Origin: Rubrobacter sp.
Lineage (GTDB): Bacteria; Actinomycetota; Rubrobacteria; Rubrobacterales; Rubrobacteraceae
NCBI GenBank assembly: GCA_016781705.1
Contig: JADDPV010000058.1
Span: 1-5,881, forward strand
Reading direction: 5' to 3'
DNA: 5,881 nucleotides
Below are positions 1 through 4,342 of this stretch, piece after piece (the stretch's first letter is position 1; the number at the start of each line of letters is the position of its first letter). A program made the translations under genes and the position numbers. The notes beneath the pieces were generated by a model. That model was not told where the DNA came from. It was given only the letters and a program-made list of their open reading frames with translations, and did no database searches.

Positions 1-82
1 CGCCGTCTCGGTCGTAGACGGTGTAGCCGGCGAACCGCTCCTCCACCGCCGTGAACCTGTCGCTACGTTCCTCACGGTCCAT
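1..82 (-). CDS. PRC-barrel-type protein, N-terminal fragment
   Basis: Partial gene running off the left edge; only the first 27 residues are present, beginning MDREERSDRF and ending YTVYDRDG. The ATG at 82-80 is chosen because a strong AAGGAGGG site (100-93) lies 10 bases upstream. The 'FAGYTVYDRDG' segment resembles the first strand of PRC-barrel domains as they occur in actinobacterial, especially Rubrobacter, stress proteins. Those domains are small beta barrels often fused to a DUF2382 region, and their biochemical role is poorly defined. A SigB-type promoter stands 75-100 bases upstream, which fits a stress-induced gene. I read it as resident chromosomal DNA flanking the mobile element. 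The family assignment rests on few residues and could be wrong; that a real gene starts here is more secure. Confidence 0.6.
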   Translation of the reverse strand, partial: MDREERSDRFTAVEERFAGYTVYDRDG

Positions 83-156
83 GCTCTCTCTACCCTCCTT
101 CGATAGGCGTCGGGCACAACACCCGAAAGCCTCTCGCCGCTTACATCGAAAGACGT

Positions 157-181
157 ATACCCGCCAGATAAGCGCGTAAAC
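157..181 (-). promoter_or_regulatory. SigB/SigF-type general-stress promoter
   Basis: On the minus strand GTTTAC (181-176) is followed after exactly 13 bases by GGGTAT (162-157). This matches the GTTTAA-N13/14-GGGTAT consensus for the SigB group of stress sigma factors (Bacillus SigB; actinobacterial SigF/SigB use GTTT...GGGTA). Transcription would start near 150, giving an untranslated leader of about 67 bases before the partial gene at 82. The leader contains GGG...CCC nested in GGC...GCC, a possible hairpin. Assignment is by consensus match only. Confidence 0.6.
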
Positions 182-249
182 GACCCAGGCACATCTCTGC
201 GTGGTTTGGGAGCAAAACGCAGGGCCGACGGCGCGCCCGAAAAACACTT

Positions 250-277
250 CGTACCGGCACGAACACCGTGCCGTACG
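250..277. repeat. Inverted repeat, 10-bp arms with one bulged base
   Basis: CGTACCGGCAC (250-260) pairs with GTGCCGTACG (268-277) across a 7-base loop, leaving one C unpaired. Read leftwards, the stem is followed after five bases by TTTTT (244-240), so it could act as a leftward terminator insulating the stress gene. The gap before the T run is longer than usual. It could equally be part of a recombinase attachment site or a protein-binding dyad. Confidence 0.5.
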
Positions 278-278
278 G

Positions 279-305
279 GTGCAGACCTCCTCCGGTCGGC
301 TGCAC
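279..305. repeat. Inverted repeat GTGCAG...CTGCAC
   Basis: GTGCAG (279-284) and CTGCAC (300-305) form a 6-bp stem, extended by ACC/GGT inside it with a three-base bulge. On the minus strand the loop side carries AGGAGGT, a perfect Shine-Dalgarno sequence, but no plausible gene follows it. This repeat shares bases with the 293-315 dyad, so the two structures exclude each other. Confidence 0.45.
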
Positions 306-315
306 GCAGCCACCG
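293..315. repeat. Tight dyad with 2-bp centre, candidate recombinase attachment half-sites
   Basis: CGGT-C-GGCTGC (293-303) and GCAGCC-ACCG (306-315) are inverted copies differing by one extra C, around the central dinucleotide AC (304-305). A two-base loop is too short for a good RNA hairpin, so this reads better as a DNA-binding dyad. Attachment sites of large serine recombinases are imperfect inverted repeats around a non-palindromic dinucleotide and often sit beside the recombinase gene, as this does. The attachment-site role is inference only. Confidence 0.35.
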
Positions 316-422
316 AACCAAGCGGTAATTTCCGGCAAATACAAACGATAAATCACTCTTGCGGGGCAGCTGCACGGTGCTCTCTGTCCTCCTACTCGCC
401 GCTACCGCGATGCACGAACACG

Positions 423-449
423 AAAAAGCGGCCAGGGTAAGCCGGCCGC
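423..449 (-). terminator. Rho-independent terminator of the recombinase operon
   Basis: Read leftwards, GCGGCCGG (449-442) pairs with CCTGGCCGC (436-428), giving an 8-bp, nearly all G-C stem with one G-T pair. It is followed immediately by TTTTT (427-423). It begins 32 bases beyond the recombinase stop codon and fits the end of the leftward operon. Confidence 0.85.
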
Positions 450-480
450 CAAAGATAAACGGAAAAAACGGGGGCTCGGG

Positions 481-2355
481 TTAGCCCGCGACCTCGGCCA
501 TGACCGTATCCGTAACGGGCGGCGAAGCAAGCTCCCTCCTGACTCGGGCGAGCTCCCGCTCCAGGCGCCCCAGCCTCTCCTCCTCGGCCGACAAGCGCAG
601 CGTGCTCGGGTTGCCCTCGGGGTCCTCGACCGTGACCTCGCGCCCCCGGGCGGGGTTCCCCCGCTCCTCCGCGAGCAGCCGCCCCTCGGCCTCCCTGAGC
701 GCGACCGCGTATCGCTCGACCTCGCGGCTGTAGCGGATGGTGGCCTCGTCCACGCGCGCCTCGGCCCACATCGCGCTGTCGGCCGTGACCGTGACGCGCA
801 GCCCGAGCGCCTCGTAGACCTCGCGCCGAAGCCCGGGCGGCATCCACGAGACGCCCAGCTTGAGGCCGGTCCCGAACGCCTCGACCAGGAGCCGCTTCTG
901 GCGCTCCATCTCCGCGACGCGCTCGGCCGCGCCGGCCACCCGCGCGAGCTCCCGCTCGAAGCCCCGCCGCTCGGCGTCCACGCCCGAGAGCCTCGCGGTG
1001 AGGTCGGCCTTGCCGAGGATGCCGTCGGCCGCGAGGTCGAGGAGCCTCTCGCGCTTGGCGTCGAGCTTCGCGACGCGCTCGGCGAGGGCGCGCTCGGTGG
1101 CCGCCGGGTCCAGCACCCCCGCGCGCTCCCGAGCGATGGCCTCGTCCATGCGGCGGGCGAGGGCGTCGGGGTCCTCAAGGAGCCCCTCGGCCCACTCTGC
1201 GACCTCCCGCTCGGCACGTTCGGCGCGCACCTGCGGCCCGCCGGGGCAGGCGTCCAGGCCCCACTTCCGGCGCTTTTGGCAGCAGTAGTAGGAGTAGGTC
1301 CGGCCGTGCCCGTCCCTGCCCGTGCTGTAGCCGGTCATGCGGAGACCGCACGCCGCGCAGAGCAGCATCCCGGCGAGTTCGTAGGGGCGGCGGGCCTTCG
1401 CGCGGGGGCGGTAGTCCCGGTCGAGGTTCGCCCGCGCCGCGAGAACGGTCCCCGGCGCGATGCCGCTGCCCGGGACGGGAACGACCGCCCACTCCTCCTC
1501 GGGCTTGGGCTCGAACCGTCGCTTGTTCTCCTCGTCAGGGGTCAGTGTGACCCGGTTTTGGCCGTAGGGCCAGGCCCCGTACGCCCGTGCGGGGTCGAGC
1601 CCGGCGAGCACGCCCTCCCTCACCCCGCGCCCCCGGAGCTCATCCACGCTGTGCGCGAGGTAGGCGTCGTTTCGGACCATCCGAAGGAGGCTCACCGGAT
1701 ACCAGCGCGACCCGCCGCGCGGGGTGGGCAAGCCCTCCTCCTCGAACGCCTTGCACACCGCGTACAACGTTTTGCCGTCGGCCACCATCTCGAACATGCG
1801 CCGAACGAGGGACATCGTCGGCTCGTCCACCTCAAGGGAGCGCCGGTCGGCGGCGTAGACGAAGCCGAAGGGCGGCGTGCCGGAGCCGCTGGCCTTCCCC
1901 TCGCGGGCCTTCTTGATCTTGTTCTCACGACTCTTCTCGGCGAACGTCGCCCGGAAGAACTGGGCTATCTGATCCAACATGCCCTCGGTGAGTTGGCCGA
2001 CGGGGGAGTCGTCGCCCTGCTGGTTGAGCGCCCTGAGCTGCGTGCCGTGCCGGGCGAGCTCCTTCTTGAGGAGGTAGATGATCTCGGGCTGGCGGGCGAG
2101 GCGGTCCCTCTCGGCGGCGAGCACCACGGAGACCCCGCCCTCGGCGACGCGCTCGCGGACGCGGGTGAGGCCGGGACGGTCGGTGAACGCCGCGCCGGAG
2201 ATCCCCGCGTCCTCGACCTCCTCCAGGACTTCGAGCCCCTGCTCCTCGCAGTAGCGGCGCAGGCGCTCGGCCTGCTCCCGGAGGCTGTAGCCCCTTTCTG
2301 CCTGGCCCGTCGTGGACACCCGCGTGTAGAGGATCGCGGTCGGCCGGTCTGTCAT
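481..2355 (-). CDS. Large serine recombinase (site-specific integrase)
   Basis: A 624-residue large serine recombinase, the family that integrates and excises phages and mobile elements by cutting both DNA strands through a serine. The catalytic resolvase domain covers about residues 6-150: YTRVSTTGQ places the nucleophile at Ser14 with Arg12 beside it, and ERDRLARQ (82-89) supplies further conserved arginines. The recombinase DNA-binding domain spans about 160-265. A zinc beta-ribbon follows at about 325-372, with Cys333-x2-Cys336 and further cysteines at 358/359 and 370. A coiled coil lies at about 377-490. A tail with a second heptad-rich stretch (587-610) extends the protein to the long side of the family. 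The ATG is set by AGGAGG (2369-2364), 8 bases upstream. It is the last gene of its operon and lies at the element edge. The frame and motifs look intact, so it is probably active. Confidence 0.97.
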   Translation of the reverse strand: MTDRPTAILYTRVSTTGQAERGYSLREQAERLRRYCEEQGLEVLEEVEDAGISGAAFTDRPGLTRVRERVAEGGVSVVLAAERDRLARQPEIIYLLKKELARHGTQLRALNQQGDDSPVGQLTEGMLDQIAQFFRATFAEKSRENKIKKAREGKASGSGTPPFGFVYAADRRSLEVDEPTMSLVRRMFEMVADGKTLYAVCKAFEEEGLPTPRGGSRWYPVSLLRMVRNDAYLAHSVDELRGRGVREGVLAGLDPARAYGAWPYGQNRVTLTPDEENKRRFEPKPEEEWAVVPVPGSGIAPGTVLAARANLDRDYRPRAKARRPYELAGMLLCAACGLRMTGYSTGRDGHGRTYSYYCCQKRRKWGLDACPGGPQVRAERAEREVAEWAEGLLEDPDALARRMDEAIARERAGVLDPAATERALAERVAKLDAKRERLLDLAADGILGKADLTARLSGVDAERRGFERELARVAGAAERVAEMERQKRLLVEAFGTGLKLGVSWMPPGLRREVYEALGLRVTVTADSAMWAEARVDEATIRYSREVERYAVALREAEGRLLAEERGNPARGREVTVEDPEGNPSTLRLSAEEERLGRLERELARVRRELASPPVTDTVMAEVAG

Positions 2356-2379
2356 TCCTATCTCCTCCTATACATAAGC

Positions 2380-2413
2380 GGGGGCGTGGAGGATACCACC
2401 CATCCGCGCCCCC
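2380..2413. repeat. Hairpin between the 166-residue gene and the recombinase
   Basis: GGGGGCG (2380-2386) pairs with CGCCCCC (2407-2413), and GGAT/ATCC extends the stem inside an internal loop. GTGG...CCAC within it offers an alternative pairing. There is no T run on either side, so it is not a standard terminator. Lying between the small genes and the recombinase ribosome site, it could partly terminate transcription, or protect or process the mRNA, and so reduce recombinase relative to the upstream proteins. Confidence 0.45.
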
Positions 2414-2422
2414 GGTCGGTGT

Positions 2423-2923
2423 TTACTTGTCGGACTTCTTCGCCTCGGATTCGCCCTCCTTCCGACGCTGGGCCTCGGCCTTCTTCGCTATGCGCTCCTG
2501 GCGCTTCTGATCCTCCTTCTCGACCTGCGCCCGAGCGCGGTCGAGCTTGCCGCTCTCGTGGATGTACGCGAGTTGCTCGTCGGTGAGGTCGGCCTCCCCG
2601 CGCACGTAGGCTTTCGCCAAGGTCACCATCCGCATATCGTGTCCGGCAACAAATTTTCCGGTCTTGGAGGTGCCCTGGCACCCACAAAGACAAGGCCGCG
2701 AGCGGTCGTTCTTGTCGGCACGGACCGCCGGTCCCTCGGGACCGGCGTTGCGGCCGAGGTCGCGGGCCTCCTCCAGCGAGAGCTCCCCTGCAAGGACGGC
2801 TTTGTGGGAATCGGGCGAGATGGCCTTCTTCGCGAGGCTCATGTCGGCGGCTTTGCGGGTCATGGGGTGAATGGTGGCCTCGGTGGTCGTGGACTCCTGG
2901 GTCGCGTTCTGCTCCTGCGTCAT
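2423..2923 (-). CDS. Unknown protein with CLCGC...GHD motif
   Basis: A 166-residue hydrophilic protein of unknown function. The ATG follows AGGAGG (2936-2931) by 7 bases and overlaps the previous stop codon as ATGA, which suggests coupled translation. The core has Cys78, Cys80 and Cys82 (PCLCGCQG), then GKFVAGHDMR with His95 and Asp96. I associate this CxCGC-x(n)-F-x-GHD pattern with uncharacterised actinobacterial and phage proteins, and it could bind a metal. Before it lies a helical segment (about 36-60, LSLEEARDLGR). After residue 126 comes a long, highly charged, Lys/Glu-rich helix, probably a coiled coil. The N-terminal 20 residues are Thr/Gln-rich and likely disordered. Co-transcription with the recombinase suggests a role in the element's mobility or control, but nothing shows this directly. 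Confidence 0.8.
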   Translation of the reverse strand: MTQEQNATQESTTTEATIHPMTRKAADMSLAKKAISPDSHKAVLAGELSLEEARDLGRNAGPEGPAVRADKNDRSRPCLCGCQGTSKTGKFVAGHDMRMVTLAKAYVRGEADLTDEQLAYIHESGKLDRARAQVEKEDQKRQERIAKKAEAQRRKEGESEAKKSDK

Positions 2924-3072
2924 CGTTGCTCCTCCTGTTCGTCTTGCTCCTGCAACGCCTTGCGTATCTCTATGGCCTCACGGGCGAGGGTTTCGAGCGC
3001 CGTCGCGATCCGACCGAGGTCGCGGGCGTTGGTCTCGATCCAGCGCCAAACACCCTTGGGCAGCTCAAGCAT
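2920..3072 (-). CDS. Small helical protein, 50 residues, unknown
   Basis: A short gene that is easily missed. The ATG at 3072 overlaps the preceding stop by 8 bases (ATGCTTGA), and its TGA overlaps the next ATG by 4. GGAGG stands 4 bases before the ATG, a short but usable spacing. The protein starts MLELPKGVWRWIETNARDLG and continues as one uninterrupted amphipathic helix to a Gln/Glu-rich end (residues about 12-50), so it is probably a coiled coil. It has two tryptophans (9 and 11) and is mildly acidic. I recognise no family. The seamless overlaps on both sides are the main evidence that it is real. Candidate roles by context only are a partner of a neighbour or a recombination cofactor. Confidence 0.72.
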   Translation of the reverse strand: MLELPKGVWRWIETNARDLGRIATALETLAREAIEIRKALQEQDEQEEQR

Positions 3073-3328
3073 CCCGCCTCCAGTCCTCGGCTATGTTCTG
3101 GATGAGGGCTACGGTGGCGTGGGCGTGGCGCGAGTCCTCCCTCCTCGCCACCTCCTCGCAGAGCTCGCCGAGTACCAGATCTGTGAAGTGCTCTTTGAGG
3201 CCGGGCTCCAACTCGAACAACTCGTCCACGAAGCGCCGCACGTAGTCGCCGGGCTCCGGCTCGGTGTCCGCTACGTGCTCGGAGAACGTGTACGCCAGCA
3301 TCTCAGGGTCCTGCCTCTCTTCGCTCAC
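3065..3328 (-). CDS. Small acidic protein, 87 residues, unknown
   Basis: The GTG at 3328 is chosen because AAAGGA (3341-3336) lies 7 bases upstream and the GTG overlaps the previous TGA as GTGA, a coupled start. The frame stays open much further upstream, but that extension is Pro/Arg-rich shadow sequence over the 133-residue gene. The protein (VSEERQDPEM...) is acidic and mostly helical, with a central run DYVRRFVDELFELEPGLKEH (29-48), one cysteine (57), and a C-terminal helix ending AEDWRRDA. There is no signal peptide or membrane segment, so it should be cytosolic. I recognise no family. Small acidic proteins of mobile elements can mimic DNA or bind repressors and recombinases, but this is only a possibility. 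Confidence 0.78.
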   Translation of the reverse strand: MSEERQDPEMLAYTFSEHVADTEPEPGDYVRRFVDELFELEPGLKEHFTDLVLGELCEEVARREDSRHAHATVALIQNIAEDWRRDA

Positions 3329-3726
3329 AAGCTCATCCTTTCGACGTTTGCCCGAATGCAGGCAGCGTCGAGGCCGCCCGAAACACCACGGCGGCGGGCC
3401 GGGGCCGTACCCCTCCGGCGCTCGTCCTGTTGCTCCCGTGGGCCGTCCTGGCGCTCCCGTGCAGCGCTCTGCCGGTGGTCCCGGCGGTCGGTGCGGTGGC
3501 GGCCCCGGCGGTGCTTCTTGCTCCAGCAAAGGAGGGCGTGTCCGGGGTCGGCGGTCTTCTCGGCCCAACCGCATACGGATATAGCCTGCTTTTGGGGTTC
3601 CCCCTCCAGGGCATCGAGGATGGTGTTCCGGGCGATGCCGAAATCCTCCGCGAGCAGGGCGGCGAACCTCGCGTCTACCACAACATGCCTGCTCGAAGGC
3701 TTATCGGGGTTTTTGGGTGCGCTCAT
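3325..3726 (-). CDS. Unknown 133-residue protein with Arg-rich tail, first gene of recombinase operon
   Basis: The first gene after the leftward promoter. The ATG at 3726 is fixed by AGGAGG (3740-3735), 8 bases upstream; an earlier in-frame ATG at 3783 lies upstream of the promoter -10 and cannot be used. Residues 1-40 include a helical, possibly helix-turn-helix-like stretch (FAALLAEDFGIARNTILDAL, 21-40). Residues 50-73 hold Cys52, His63, Cys67 and His72 (CGWAEK...PGHALLCWSKKH), a possible zinc site. From about 70 the tail is strongly basic (many Arg, also Asp/Gln), which suggests DNA or RNA contact. I know no family for it. The basic tail is low-complexity, so I considered a frameshift; the neighbouring frames look no better and the stop couples neatly to the next gene, so I keep it as one intact gene. 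Confidence 0.72.
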   Translation of the reverse strand: MSAPKNPDKPSSRHVVVDARFAALLAEDFGIARNTILDALEGEPQKQAISVCGWAEKTADPGHALLCWSKKHRRGRHRTDRRDHRQSAARERQDGPREQQDERRRGTAPARRRGVSGGLDAACIRANVERMSL

Positions 3727-3763
3727 CTCGGGGGCCTCCTCGGGTGGCTTGCTTGATACTCTT

Positions 3764-3772
3764 ATTATACCA
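3764..3772 (-). promoter_or_regulatory. Extended -10 promoter of the recombinase operon
   Basis: Read leftwards, TGG-TATAAT (3772-3764) is a perfect -10 hexamer with the TGn extension. No good -35 hexamer stands at 16-18 bases (the best is TGGTGT), as is usual for extended -10 promoters. Transcription should start near 3757, about 30 bases before the ATG at 3726. The surrounding 3761-3780 is an AT-rich imperfect dyad (CTTAT...ATAAG), a candidate operator covering the promoter. Confidence 0.7.
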
Positions 3773-3814
3773 CAAATAAGCATACAACACCAGATTTGAG
3801 CCCTAACGTCGTAA

Positions 3815-3832
3815 TCGAGGTCTTCTCCTCGA
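3815..3832. promoter_or_regulatory. Perfect dyad over the repressor -35, candidate operator
   Basis: TCGAGG (3815-3820) and CCTCGA (3827-3832) are perfect inverted repeats separated by TCTTCT. The right arm overlaps the -35 hexamer of the repressor promoter (3829-3834). Size and position suit binding by a dimeric Cro/CI-type protein, so this may be an autoregulatory operator. The same arms are not seen at the opposing promoter, so the two promoters may be controlled through different sites. Confidence 0.45.
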
Positions 3833-3857
3833 CAAGCTGACCCTGTTCGCGTATTAT
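3829..3857 (+). promoter_or_regulatory. Promoter of the repressor gene
   Basis: TCGACA (3829-3834), a 17-base spacer and TATTAT (3852-3857) each differ from the housekeeping consensus by one base at ideal spacing. The predicted start near 3864 lies 0-3 bases before the ATG at 3866, so the message should be leaderless or nearly so. No ribosome-binding site is present upstream of the ATG, which agrees. Confidence 0.75.
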
Positions 3858-3865
3858 GTCACAAC

Positions 3866-4255
3866 ATGAGAGCGAGTGAGTTACAACGCAAGAAGCTAGC
3901 GGAGTTTCTGCGGGAACTTAGGTTCCGCAGCGAACTCTCGATTCGCGGACTCGCCGACCTGACCGGCCTCTCAACCCGCACCATCGTGGACGCGGAGAGT
4001 GGGGGGCGCATGCCCCGGGAGCGGACAGTCAAGGCCATACTCTGGGCCTTGAATGCGCCGCCTCACGTCGTGCGCGAGGCGGCGGTGCTCATGGGCGTGG
4101 AACTTCCCGAAGGGGAGCCCGCCACGCCGCGGCGGGGGCGCTCGGACGACGATCTCCGTGTCGCGCTCAGGCACCTGATGACGCACTTGGGGGAGGAGGT
4201 GGTGGCGGAGGAGTGGCGGAAGGCGTTCGGCCACGGACCGGCCGAGGAGGACTAG
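3866..4255 (+). CDS. Cro/CI-type (XRE) helix-turn-helix repressor
   Basis: A 129-residue transcription regulator of the XRE family. The helix-turn-helix lies in residues about 10-65: LAEFLRELRF forms the first helix, SIRGLADLTGLSTRTIVDAE (25-44) is the DNA-binding motif, and a final helix (TVKAILWALN, 54-63) completes the fold. The remainder (about 66-129) has a short linker PEGEPATPRRG and a helical tail rich in Glu/Arg, perhaps for dimerisation. There is no peptidase domain, so it is not a self-cleaving LexA/CI type. It is transcribed divergently from the recombinase operon across a 139-base control region and is the natural candidate to repress that operon. Translation probably starts on a leaderless mRNA. 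A GGAAC-TTAG-GTTCC hairpin (3913-3926) lies early in the coding sequence. The DNA-binding role is confident; the identity of its targets is inferred. Confidence 0.9.
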   Translation: MRASELQRKKLAEFLRELRFRSELSIRGLADLTGLSTRTIVDAESGGRMPRERTVKAILWALNAPPHVVREAAVLMGVELPEGEPATPRRGRSDDDLRVALRHLMTHLGEEVVAEEWRKAFGHGPAEED

Positions 4256-4261
4256 ACAAGT

Positions 4262-4308
4262 AACCAAGAGACCGCCGCCGTTGGTTTGGCGACTGGGGCA
4301 GCGGTCTC
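4262..4308 (+). promoter_or_regulatory. Two mutually exclusive hairpins in the repressor-downstream spacer
   Basis: In the 87-base spacer, AACCAA (4262-4267) can pair with TTGGTT (4281-4286). Alternatively GAGACCGC (4268-4275) pairs exactly with GCGGTCTC (4301-4308), with CGCC/GGCG stacked inside. The inner CGCC/GGCG stem and the first hairpin compete for the same bases. This resembles an attenuator or mRNA switch between the repressor and the next gene, but there is no T run after the large stem. A simple mRNA-stability hairpin is equally possible. No promoter is evident in the spacer. Confidence 0.4.
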
Positions 4309-4342
4309 CGCGAGCAGCACCCCAGGAAAGGAGCACCTACGC

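Larger units (their letters stand above)
83..480. other. 398-base gene-free region with regulatory sites and a likely element boundary
   Basis: No open frame here has both a ribosome-binding site and convincing codon use. The stretch holds, from left to right: the ribosome site, leader and stress promoter of the left gene (83-181); an imperfect hairpin CTGCGT...ACGCAG (197-222); three overlapping inverted repeats (250-315); a more AT-rich patch (about 316-360) with no clear promoter; and the recombinase terminator (423-449). If the left gene and its promoter are chromosomal, the junction with the mobile element should lie between about 182 and 422. The exact point cannot be read from this window because the other end is missing. 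Confidence 0.6.

Noticed and set aside
141..356. Leftward 71-residue frame in the gene-free region
   Set aside because: It has no ribosome site before its ATG, has atypical codon use, and runs across the inverted-repeat cluster and the stress promoter.
182..420. A tRNA gene as integration target
   Set aside because: I looked for a cloverleaf with a T-arm GGTTCxAxTCC and a matching acceptor stem on both strands and found none; serine recombinases also often use non-tRNA targets.
201..440. Rightward 79-residue frame in the gene-free region
   Set aside because: It has no ribosome site or promoter, overlaps the recombinase terminator, and its composition is not protein-like.
1276..2586. Long rightward open frame (436 residues) opposite the recombinase
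   Set aside because: It is antisense to a clear recombinase with catalytic motifs, has no ribosome site, and has the composition expected of a GC-rich shadow frame.
3329..3574. Upstream extension of the 87-residue gene to a 169-residue protein
   Set aside because: The added part is Pro/Arg-rich and lies over the 133-residue gene; the GTG at 3328 has a ribosome site and a coupled GTGA overlap.
4286..4342. Earlier TTG start for the 290-residue protein
   Set aside because: There is no ribosome site before the TTG, it falls inside the spacer hairpins, and the GTG at 4343 has AAGGAG at 9 bases.
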